Positions 1 through 5,604 of a DNA stretch of 8,938 nt are shown piece after piece. The notes beneath the pieces were generated by a model. The model did no database searches. It worked only from the letters and a program-made list of their open reading frames with translations, and was not told the DNA's origin. The translations under genes were made by a program, and so were the position numbers. Position 1 is the stretch's first letter; the number at the start of each line of letters is the position of its first letter. The DNA is from Rikenellaceae bacterium (GTDB lineage: Bacteria; Bacteroidota; Bacteroidia; Bacteroidales; UBA932): the NCBI GenBank assembly GCA_003520315.1, contig DOVA01000252.1, forward strand, positions 1 to 8,938. Direction: 5' to 3'.

Positions 1-29
1 AGCGTGTCTACCAATTCCACCATCTGGGC
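1..29 (-). tRNA. tRNA-Leu, 5' part only (cut by window edge)
   Basis: The minus strand reads GCCCAGA (acceptor strand), T8, then GGTGGAATTGGTAGACAC, the D-arm and D-loop signature typical of bacterial tRNA-Leu. The D stem pairs GTG with CAC, and the loop holds the conserved AA and GG. Only the first 29 bases are inside the window, so the anticodon is not visible and the isoacceptor cannot be named. The class II D-arm could in principle belong to another long-arm tRNA, but the match to tRNA-Leu is good. A -7 promoter box lies just upstream at 41-48. Confidence 0.78.
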
Positions 30-40
30 TTTGGGGAGTG

Positions 41-48
41 CAAAAGTA
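41..48 (-). promoter_or_regulatory. -7 promoter box for the tRNA-Leu gene
   Basis: On the minus strand the bases read TACTTTTG, an exact match to the Bacteroidota primary sigma factor -7 consensus TAnnTTTG. It lies 11 bases upstream of the first tRNA base, which would give a 5' leader of only a few bases, normal for a tRNA. The -33 element is weak: at the expected 19-21 base spacing I see GTTA rather than TTTG. Confidence 0.6.
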
Positions 49-68
49 ATTATTTTTTGTTTAAATAT

Positions 69-76
69 TAACTTTG
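69..76 (+). promoter_or_regulatory. -7 promoter box for the UPF0316 gene
   Basis: TAACTTTG matches the Bacteroidota -7 consensus TAnnTTTG exactly and ends 18 bases before the ATG at 95, giving a short leader of roughly a dozen bases. No TTTG is found at the expected -33 position, so the match rests on the -7 box alone. It faces away from the tRNA-Leu promoter at 41-48; the two -7 boxes are 20 bases apart. Confidence 0.45.
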
Positions 77-94
77 TGCATAATTAATTGAAAA

Positions 95-658
95 ATGTTT
101 GATTTTCTTGATGTATACCCATGGCTGTTGCCTATCATTATTTTTTTTGGACGAATAGTAGATGTCTCACTTGGTACTCTCAGGATTATCTTTGTTTCGA
201 AGGGAGAAAAATATAAAGCTCCTCTTATCGGTTTTTTTGAGGTATTTATTTGGATTGTGGTGATATCTGAAATTTTTTCGAGAGCAAATTCGATGCTTTC
301 TTATGTTGCCTATGCAGCCGGCTACGCCTCAGGCAATTTTGTGGGCATAATAATTGAGCAAAAAATAGCTTACGGAGTTCTTCTCGTTAGGATTTTTACT
401 CAGAAAGGAGGCTCGCCTCTTGTTTATATACTTAGTAGCGAAGGATATGGTGGTACTAGTATTTCAGGAAAAGGATCTCAGGCTCAGGTAGATATTGTAG
501 AAACCGTAATTGATAGGAAATCAATGAAGAAGGTGGAAAATTTAATTAACCGTTATGATCCCCAGGCCTTTTTTATCGTGGAAGATGTTCGTTCTAAAAG
601 AAAAGGCATTTTTCCTAAAAGCGAGTCGCTTTTTAGTAGATGGAGACAAGGTAAATAA
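95..658 (+). CDS. UPF0316 family membrane protein (DUF5698 + DUF2179)
   Basis: An integral inner-membrane protein of 187 residues, the usual length for UPF0316. The N-terminal half (about residues 8-100) has three hydrophobic segments near 9-34, 43-60 and 66-90 and carries the family signature RIVDVSLGTLRII (residues 20-32), corresponding to DUF5698. The C-terminal soluble part (about 110-175) is a DUF2179 domain, recognisable from the GYGGTSISGKGSQ stretch and the conserved DPQAFFIVEDVRS segment. DUF2179 also occurs at the C-terminus of YitT-type membrane proteins and is thought to be a small-ligand-binding module; the physiological role of UPF0316 is not established. The ATG at 95 is preceded by an A-rich leader with no Shine-Dalgarno site, as expected in this phylum. 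It appears monocistronic: the next gene starts about 200 bases away with its own promoter. The family call is firm; function is unknown. Confidence 0.9.
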   Translation: MFDFLDVYPWLLPIIIFFGRIVDVSLGTLRIIFVSKGEKYKAPLIGFFEVFIWIVVISEIFSRANSMLSYVAYAAGYASGNFVGIIIEQKIAYGVLLVRIFTQKGGSPLVYILSSEGYGGTSISGKGSQAQVDIVETVIDRKSMKKVENLINRYDPQAFFIVEDVRSKRKGIFPKSESLFSRWRQGK

Positions 659-721
659 TCTAAGTACATGATAAGAATTACAATATATCAATTTCATGGT
701 CACAGTAATGGTTTAAAAGGT

Positions 722-756
722 AATGTGATACATTTTAATATTATTATTTTTTAATA
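722..756 (+). terminator. Possible weak terminator after the UPF0316 gene
   Basis: A short hairpin, AATGT-GAT-ACATT (722-734), is followed by a T-rich tract containing TTATTATTTTTT. The 5-bp AT-rich stem is weak and the region is generally AT-rich, so this could be chance. It is the only hairpin-plus-T candidate I see between the UPF0316 stop codon and the next promoter. Confidence 0.2.
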
Positions 757-794
757 TGTTCATCTCAGAAGAAAATTAGATTTTTCATCAAGAT

Positions 795-827
795 TATGAA
801 CAAATGTTCAAAATATTTATATCTTTG
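795..827 (+). promoter_or_regulatory. Promoter of the UPF0251 (DUF134) gene
   Basis: The -7 box TATCTTTG (820-827) matches TAnnTTTG exactly. A -33-like TATG (795-798; consensus TTTG) lies 21 bases upstream, within the accepted spacing. Transcription would begin near 833-836, about 30 bases before the ATG at 863. This is the best-formed promoter in the window because both elements are present at proper spacing. Confidence 0.6.
797..810 (+). promoter_or_regulatory. Dyad inside promoter spacer, candidate operator
   Basis: TGAACA-AA-TGTTCA is a perfect 6-bp inverted repeat with a 2-base centre. It sits in the spacer between the -33 and -7 elements of the UPF0251 promoter, where a bound repressor would block RNA polymerase. 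A further copy of the half-site, TGTTCA, occurs at 757-762. The downstream gene encodes a helix-turn-helix protein, so autoregulation is an attractive but untested idea. In AT-rich DNA a 14-base dyad can arise by chance. Confidence 0.35.
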
Positions 828-862
828 CTGCATTAATTTCAATTATTTTAAAAGAAAAATTT

Positions 863-1273
863 ATGTCTCGCCCAAAACAATGTCGAAAAATTGTTTCTCC
901 GCCTTTGATGTCAGGCTTTAAACCTTTTGGTATTCCGCGCTCGATGATTAAAGAAGTAATTCTGCTTTACGACGAATATGAATCAATTCGATTACTGGAT
1001 TAGAAAGGATTACTTCAAGAAGAAGCTGCTGAAAAAATGAACATATCGCGTCCGACACTTACCCGTATTTATGAAAATGCACGCAAAACCATTGCAAAAG
1101 CATTTGTTGAAGGAGAAACGATTATAATTGAAGGAGGAAATGTCCATTTTGGAACAATTTGGTATCGTTGCAGAAAATGCAACAAATTAATCGAGGGTAT
1201 TGAAAATCATACACCTTGCAAAAACTGCACAAGTTATGGTAACGATGAATTATTTCAAATCAATAAGGACTAA
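863..1273 (+). pseudogene. UPF0251 (DUF134) HTH protein, interrupted by in-frame TAG
   Basis: One frame from the ATG at 863 to the TAA at 1273 encodes a recognisable 136-codon UPF0251 protein, broken only by TAG at 1001-1003 (codon 47). The N-terminal part (MSRPKQCRK, then FKPFGIP at 19-25) is typical of the family. The region around the stop reads RLLD-stop-KGLLQEEAAEKM, where relatives commonly have a tyrosine, as in RLADYKG; TAT or TAC to TAG is a single change. Residues about 50-80 (QEEAAEKMNISRPTLTRIY) form the sigma-70 region 4-like helix-turn-helix. The C-terminal part has IEGGNVHF and four cysteines as CxxC...CxxC (residues 103, 106, 119, 122), a probable metal-binding ribbon. An ATG at 1037 could restart translation but would remove the first HTH helix, and no initiation signal is seen there. 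No other lesion is present, so the mutation is recent, a sequencing error, or read through. UPF0251 genes often neighbour NifX/NifB-like cofactor proteins; none intact is seen here. Confidence 0.8.
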
Positions 1274-1435
1274 ATGAAATTAGTGGTATTATCAGATTAC
1301 AGACATTAAAGAGCTTATACCACTCGAGCATGAGCTACGATTATATCCTCGTTGGATCGATTGTAGAAGATTTTATTACCGATAAATTAAATCTTAATGT
1401 TAACTACTGTAGTAAATAATAGTAAATAATTTTTT
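1274..1435 (+). other. Spacer with short open frames, possible decayed gene
   Basis: No intact gene is supported in the 162 bases between the UPF0251 stop and the TolC-like start. An ATG touching the UPF0251 stop (1274) opens only 11 codons (MKLVVLSDYRH). Two overlapping open stretches look protein-like: 1284-1385, with residues RLYPRWIDCRRFYYR near its end, and 1267-1419, ending EDFITDKLNLNVNYCSK. I do not recognise either securely. The second ending loosely recalls the C-termini of NifX/NifB-family (dinitrogenase iron-molybdenum cofactor) proteins, which often accompany UPF0251 genes, but this is weak. I see no TAnnTTTG promoter box for the TolC-like gene in this spacer. Confidence 0.3.
1410..1429 (+). 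repeat. Tandem 10-bp direct repeat before the TolC-like gene
   Basis: TAGTAAATAA occurs twice in immediate tandem (1410-1419 and 1420-1429), ending six bases before the ATG at 1436. It lies in the expected leader of the TolC-like gene and could affect translation initiation, for which A/T-rich unstructured leaders matter in this phylum. It may also be simple slippage in AT-rich DNA. Confidence 0.5.
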
Positions 1436-2647
1436 ATGAATAGATTTTTAATAGGATTCTTAAGTGTTTTTTCTTTTATAAATATCAATTCTGTATTTGG
1501 TCAAACTAAGGGCGTTTCGCTTGAACGGGCAATAGAACTGGCTCTTTTGAACAATCTTGAATACAATGCCTGCAAACTTAAGGTCGAGCAAAGCAAGACA
1601 TTAATCCCGACCGCTCTTACTATTGACAAGGCTACCATATCATATTCTTATGATTCGAATAATCTTGCAGAGAACAATCATCCTTTAAATGTTTATGGGA
1701 TCGAACAGAGTTTTAGTTTTCCGACTCTTTATTCTGCCCAATACAAAGTTACCCGCTCCGAGAGTGAGCTGGCTAATAGAGAGTTGGAAATTGTTGAAAA
1801 GCAATTAATAAAGGATGTTACACACTCATACTATGAGATTCAATATAACATGAATAAATTAATGCGTTACCGTGTATTGGATACTATTTACGATAAATTT
1901 ATACAAAATGTTGAGGATAGATTTAATAGAGGAGAAGCCAAGAGTCTTGATCTTTTTAATGCAAGAGCTAAACATCAGCAGATTGAGATACTTTTGAATG
2001 ATATTACTTATGCTACCAGGCTTGCCTATAAAAAGCTGAGACTTTTAATTAATGCTGATACTCTTATTGTAGTGCCACTAAGTGATTTGAAGGAGCTTAC
2101 TATATTAAATGAGGATATTGACTCTAATCCGGGACTAAAGTATGTTAATCAGGAGGTAAATTTGCAGTCAGATATGTTAAGGGTAGAAAGAAACAAACTT
2201 TTGCCGGACATTACTATAGGTTATTATAATGGCTCAAATCGTTTTGTGGGTTCAAAAAATTATCCTTCTTATGAAATTGGTATAACAATTCCATTATTTT
2301 TTATTGAGCAAAAGGCAAGAATCAATGCGGCAAAGATAGGAATTGAAGCTTCCAGGAAATATGCAGAGTATTACAAATTGTCTCTTTTACTGAAGATTGA
2401 AGAGCTGAAGAGTGAATTGAAAAAATACAGAGGTCATTTGGAATACTATTACACTACAGGAAAACAAATGAGCAGGGAGATTGAAAAAGAGGCAAGAGAT
2501 GGTTATGAAAAGGGAGTTATCGACTACTATAGTTTTGTGGAAAGTATTCAAAATGCTACATTAATTGAATTGGAATATCTGGATTGGCTATTTCAGTATA
2601 ATAGTACAGTGCTGGAAATAAATTACTTGATACTTGAAAGTAGATGA
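1436..2647 (+). CDS. TolC-family outer membrane efflux protein (heavy-metal CusC/CzcC type)
   Basis: A 403-residue outer membrane channel component (OEP family, PF02321) that would connect an inner-membrane pump and periplasmic adaptor to the cell exterior. Residues 1-22 form a signal peptide, cleaved around VFG|Q23. The first OEP repeat begins with VSLERAIELALLNNLEYNACKL (27-48), the classic TolC N-terminal signature, followed by the SFSFPTLYSAQYKVTRSE turn. Long amphipathic helices, probably coiled coil, occupy roughly 105-205 and 290-400; IGITIPLFF marks the second beta segment. The sequence style resembles the TolC domain fused to the C-terminus of CusA/CzcA metal pumps in Bacteroidota, but here it is a free-standing protein. 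The length is near the lower end for the family. No RND pump or adaptor gene lies nearby: upstream is the broken UPF0251 gene, downstream a terminator and a convergent operon. The start is supported by the signal peptide. Confidence 0.88.
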   Translation: MNRFLIGFLSVFSFININSVFGQTKGVSLERAIELALLNNLEYNACKLKVEQSKTLIPTALTIDKATISYSYDSNNLAENNHPLNVYGIEQSFSFPTLYSAQYKVTRSESELANRELEIVEKQLIKDVTHSYYEIQYNMNKLMRYRVLDTIYDKFIQNVEDRFNRGEAKSLDLFNARAKHQQIEILLNDITYATRLAYKKLRLLINADTLIVVPLSDLKELTILNEDIDSNPGLKYVNQEVNLQSDMLRVERNKLLPDITIGYYNGSNRFVGSKNYPSYEIGITIPLFFIEQKARINAAKIGIEASRKYAEYYKLSLLLKIEELKSELKKYRGHLEYYYTTGKQMSREIEKEARDGYEKGVIDYYSFVESIQNATLIELEYLDWLFQYNSTVLEINYLILESR

Positions 2648-2651
2648 CAAC

Positions 2652-2690
2652 AGAGGCCGTCTACTTTTTTTAGACAGCCTCTTATTTTAC
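2652..2690 (+). terminator. Rho-independent terminator after the TolC-like gene
   Basis: AGAGGCCGTCTA (2652-2663) pairs with TAGACAGCCTCT (2671-2682) over 12 positions with one C-A mismatch, closing a 7-base T-rich loop. TATTTT follows on the + strand. It begins four bases after the TGA of the TolC-like gene and lies 31 bases beyond the convergent M16 stop codon. It therefore probably also slows read-through of the minus-strand operon, although no T-run follows it in that direction. Confidence 0.8.
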
Positions 2691-2712
2691 AGAATTAGAT
2701 TTAAATATTATT

Positions 2713-5580
2713 TTATAATATAGGTTCAAAAATAAATGTCATTCTATTTTTATCTTTAGTTAAATCGTTTGCAAATTTCTTAACACTTTTAACAGTAATC
2801 TTGTCGAGAAGTGCTTCTTCCTGATCTTCAAAAGTAGGAAAACCCATAAGTGCATTAGAAATGGTGGTTATCCAAGAGTATTCGGCCGGATTTTTTGAAG
2901 CAAATTTCTTTTGAAGATATAGTTTGTATGCTGTAACTTCTTGTTCTGTAGGCCCATTCTTTTTAAAATTATCCATCTCATCTTGAACAACTTGTAGTAA
3001 GTCATCTACTAGTTTGGGATCTGTATTAAAATCAATACTACACTCGGCAATCTGTGATGGATATTTTTCCAGATATGAACTGCATCCTACATGATATGTG
3101 CCTCCTCTTTCTTCTCTAATGGATGCCATGTATCTGTCACTCATAATTGTGGAGAAGAATTTAGCATTAAGGTTGTTTAATGCATTATAGTCCATTGGGG
3201 AGTAATAGTATCTTGTTACAGATGCTTTAGTACTCTTTTGATTTTTAGCTTTATATCTAAGATAAACCTCGCCTGTTGTCCTCTCGTCATAACGCGAAAC
3301 GTTTGTAGCAGGTAATTTTTTATTTTCAGGCACATTTGAAAGGTATTTTTCAAGATATGGTTTTGCCTCTTGTGCACTCATTGGACCTGAAAATACAAAT
3401 GTATAACCATTAATTCCCTTGAAAAGTGCTTCATGAAGAGCTACAAGTTTTTCAGGTGTAACATTCTGCAAATAATCTTTTGTGAAGTCATCTCCTCTTT
3501 TGCGTGTCTTAAATCTGAGTTTTGAGACTGAATCATTGAAGATATTAGTTTCTGATTTGCCTTGCTCGATATTCTTGATAGCATTGCTGATAGATCTTTT
3601 AAAATCATCTTTGTTTACTGTGCACTCCGAAAGCGATGTGTAAAGTAGCTTAAAGAAATCATCAATTTTCTTAGGATCAAAATCGCCGGATAGTGTGCTG
3701 TATCTCATTGTTGGGGAAAATCTCAGAGATATGTTTCTGCTGAAAGACCATTTTGCAAGCTCATCTTTTGATAAAGAATCGACAGAGAAAAGAGTATTAT
3801 ATCTGTCAGCAAATTTGATATCCATAACATCTATGTTAGTGAAGTAGCCTCCTTCTCTCAAAGCTCTCATCTGTACTGAATTTGAACTGCCTTTGTGTTC
3901 ATTCCAGATCACTCGAGTCCCATTGGAAAGGATAATTTCAACGGTTGAGTCAAGTTGCTTGTAAATAGGAGTTTTAAAGTCTTTGTTAGTTAGCTGCTTA
4001 ATCGATGTTATATTTTTGGGGCTCAAGGTTACATTAAAGTTAAGGCCTCTTTTACTTACAGGTTTAAATCTTGCTAAATCCTTACCATTAATCTCTTCGC
4101 ACAATTTGAGAATCTCTTCTTTTGTGGGTAAATACTGTTTTTCACTTTCTGGTGCAAACAAAACAATAACTCTATTTTCTTTTGTAAGCATGCTTCTTAT
4201 GCTGCTGTTCAAATCTTCCAAAGTAATATTGTCAAGACAACTAACAGCTATGTTGTAAAATGTTTCAGGAGTTATTAGTGGATAGTCTCGAGTAAAGTTT
4301 TCGACAATTAGGTTTACCCAATCGATATTCTTAGGTTTTTTGCTCTTTTGATAATTTTTTGCAAAAGTAATTTTAGCATTTTGAACTGCTTTCTCAAGCT
4401 CTTCTTGCTCTGCTCCATAGTATGTAAGTCTTTCAACTTCATTCAATATGCCTTTTGTAGCTTTTAACATATCAGCAGGTGAGTGAGGCATTGCAGTCAT
4501 GATGAAAGTTGTTTTGGCATAGTTGATTTGACTGAATACAGGCACACAATTTCTAAATGGTGCATCTTTACTTTGAGAAGCTATAGCTGTACGCTCTTTC
4601 ATGATATCTGCAATTAGTGTTTTCATTACTTCTCTGTAGATTAGTTTATTAGTGGCCTTTTCTTCCGGAGTTAAATTTGGTATTTTAATAATTAATCTTG
4701 AAGAATATGATTTGCTTTCAGGGTCTGTAAGTAAACCAATTATTGGTTCTTTGTTGTCAGGAACTGTGTAAACTTCTCTTTTTGCAGGATTTTTTGCTGC
4801 AGGAATAGTGGAAAATAATGTTATAATTCTCTGCTCAATATCATTGACGTCAATATCCCCAACAACAACTACTGCTTGTAAGTCGGGTCTGTACCACTTA
4901 TGATAATAGTCGACAAGAGTCTGTGGTGTAAAGTTGTTTACAACCTCCATCAAACCGATAACATCTCTTTCAGCAAATCGAGAACCTGTCTGTTCAATCT
5001 TTGAAATACCTTTCATCATTCTACTTCTTGCATCGTCTCCACGTCTCCACTCTTCACGTATTACTCCTCTCTCAGCTTCAATCTCTGCCGGTTCACATGA
5101 TATATAGTGTGACCAATCGTGCAGAGCAAGCAATGCAGTATCGATTATTGTGGACCGATATGTAGGGACTGCCGAAATATTGTAGACCGTTCTGTCCATG
5201 GAGGTATATGCATTTATATTGTAGCCAAACTGAACTCCAATCCGATTGAAATATTCAAGCAAACTTTTTTTCGGAAAGTTTTTTGTCCCATTGAAAGCCA
5301 TGTGTTCCAAAAAATGGGCAAGACCTCTTTGGTCATCATTTTCTTGTAAAGAACCAACATTGTGGATTATAAAAAATTCTGCCTGTCCTGTTGGGTTTAA
5401 ACTTCTTCTGATATAATATGTCAAGCCATTGTCGAGTTTGCCTATTTTGATTTCAGGATCAACTGAAAGTTTTTCACTTCTGTTAAATGGCTTCTTGTCA
5501 TTTGCTCCATTTTGGGCGTAGGCAGAAGATATACCCATACAAATAAAAAGGGTACAAAGTATTTTATTAAAAATTGTCAT
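2713..5580 (-). CDS. Periplasmic M16 family zinc metallopeptidase (PqqL/pitrilysin-like)
   Basis: A 955-residue secreted zinc peptidase with two tandem M16 halves, the normal single-chain size for Bacteroidales members and PqqL. Residues 1-22 are a signal peptide (cleavage near YA|Q23). The active N-terminal half contains the inverted zinc motif HFLEH at 89-93: His89 and His93 bind zinc and Glu92 is the catalytic base. The third ligand is probably Glu170 in EAERGVIREEW, 76 residues after His93, the spacing seen in the family. The C-terminal half lacks HxxEH, as expected for the non-catalytic half, but keeps the substrate-binding Arg/Tyr motif in REERGGTY (822-829). M16 enzymes enclose unfolded peptides in a clamshell and cut them internally. 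The gene is last in a probable operon, 24 bases after the S46 dipeptidyl-peptidase gene, supporting a joint role in periplasmic peptide breakdown. The precise substrate is unknown. No lesions are seen. Confidence 0.93.
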   Translation of the reverse strand: MTIFNKILCTLFICMGISSAYAQNGANDKKPFNRSEKLSVDPEIKIGKLDNGLTYYIRRSLNPTGQAEFFIIHNVGSLQENDDQRGLAHFLEHMAFNGTKNFPKKSLLEYFNRIGVQFGYNINAYTSMDRTVYNISAVPTYRSTIIDTALLALHDWSHYISCEPAEIEAERGVIREEWRRGDDARSRMMKGISKIEQTGSRFAERDVIGLMEVVNNFTPQTLVDYYHKWYRPDLQAVVVVGDIDVNDIEQRIITLFSTIPAAKNPAKREVYTVPDNKEPIIGLLTDPESKSYSSRLIIKIPNLTPEEKATNKLIYREVMKTLIADIMKERTAIASQSKDAPFRNCVPVFSQINYAKTTFIMTAMPHSPADMLKATKGILNEVERLTYYGAEQEELEKAVQNAKITFAKNYQKSKKPKNIDWVNLIVENFTRDYPLITPETFYNIAVSCLDNITLEDLNSSIRSMLTKENRVIVLFAPESEKQYLPTKEEILKLCEEINGKDLARFKPVSKRGLNFNVTLSPKNITSIKQLTNKDFKTPIYKQLDSTVEIILSNGTRVIWNEHKGSSNSVQMRALREGGYFTNIDVMDIKFADRYNTLFSVDSLSKDELAKWSFSRNISLRFSPTMRYSTLSGDFDPKKIDDFFKLLYTSLSECTVNKDDFKRSISNAIKNIEQGKSETNIFNDSVSKLRFKTRKRGDDFTKDYLQNVTPEKLVALHEALFKGINGYTFVFSGPMSAQEAKPYLEKYLSNVPENKKLPATNVSRYDERTTGEVYLRYKAKNQKSTKASVTRYYYSPMDYNALNNLNAKFFSTIMSDRYMASIREERGGTYHVGCSSYLEKYPSQIAECSIDFNTDPKLVDDLLQVVQDEMDNFKKNGPTEQEVTAYKLYLQKKFASKNPAEYSWITTISNALMGFPTFEDQEEALLDKITVKSVKKFANDLTKDKNRMTFIFEPIL

Positions 5581-5590
5581 CTTGAAATAT

Positions 5591-5602
5591 TTTTTTAATT
5601 CT
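5591..5602 (-). promoter_or_regulatory. A-rich leader of the M16 gene, shared with the S46 gene
   Basis: On the minus strand AGAATTAAAAAA lies 10 bases before the M16 ATG and directly after the S46 stop codon. The identical 12 bases precede the S46 ATG at 7784-7795. In Bacteroidota, A-rich unstructured leaders replace Shine-Dalgarno sites in start selection, so this is probably a translation-initiation region. No hairpin terminator or TAnnTTTG box is present in the gap, favouring co-transcription with the gene upstream. Confidence 0.4.
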
Positions 5603-5604
5603 AT

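Noticed and set aside
1001..1003. TAG read as pyrrolysine.
   Set aside because: UPF0251 has no known pyrrolysine site, and the position is normally an ordinary residue. Nothing in the window suggests the pyl machinery, so a nonsense change is simpler.
1037..1273. A free-standing 78-residue protein starting at ATG 1037.
   Set aside because: It is the in-frame remainder of the UPF0251 gene after the TAG. Starting here would cut into the helix-turn-helix, and there is no leader typical of a start.
2652..2682. The GC-richer inverted repeat as a possible insertion-sequence end.
   Set aside because: It sits four bases after a stop codon, folds into a tight hairpin with a 7-base loop, and has no transposase or paired terminal repeat nearby. 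A terminator explains it fully.
3983..4258. Plus-strand open frames opposite the M16 gene (3983-4258 and 5119-5349).
   Set aside because: They lie wholly inside a well-conserved M16 peptidase on the other strand, resemble no family I know and have no start signals; they are shadows.
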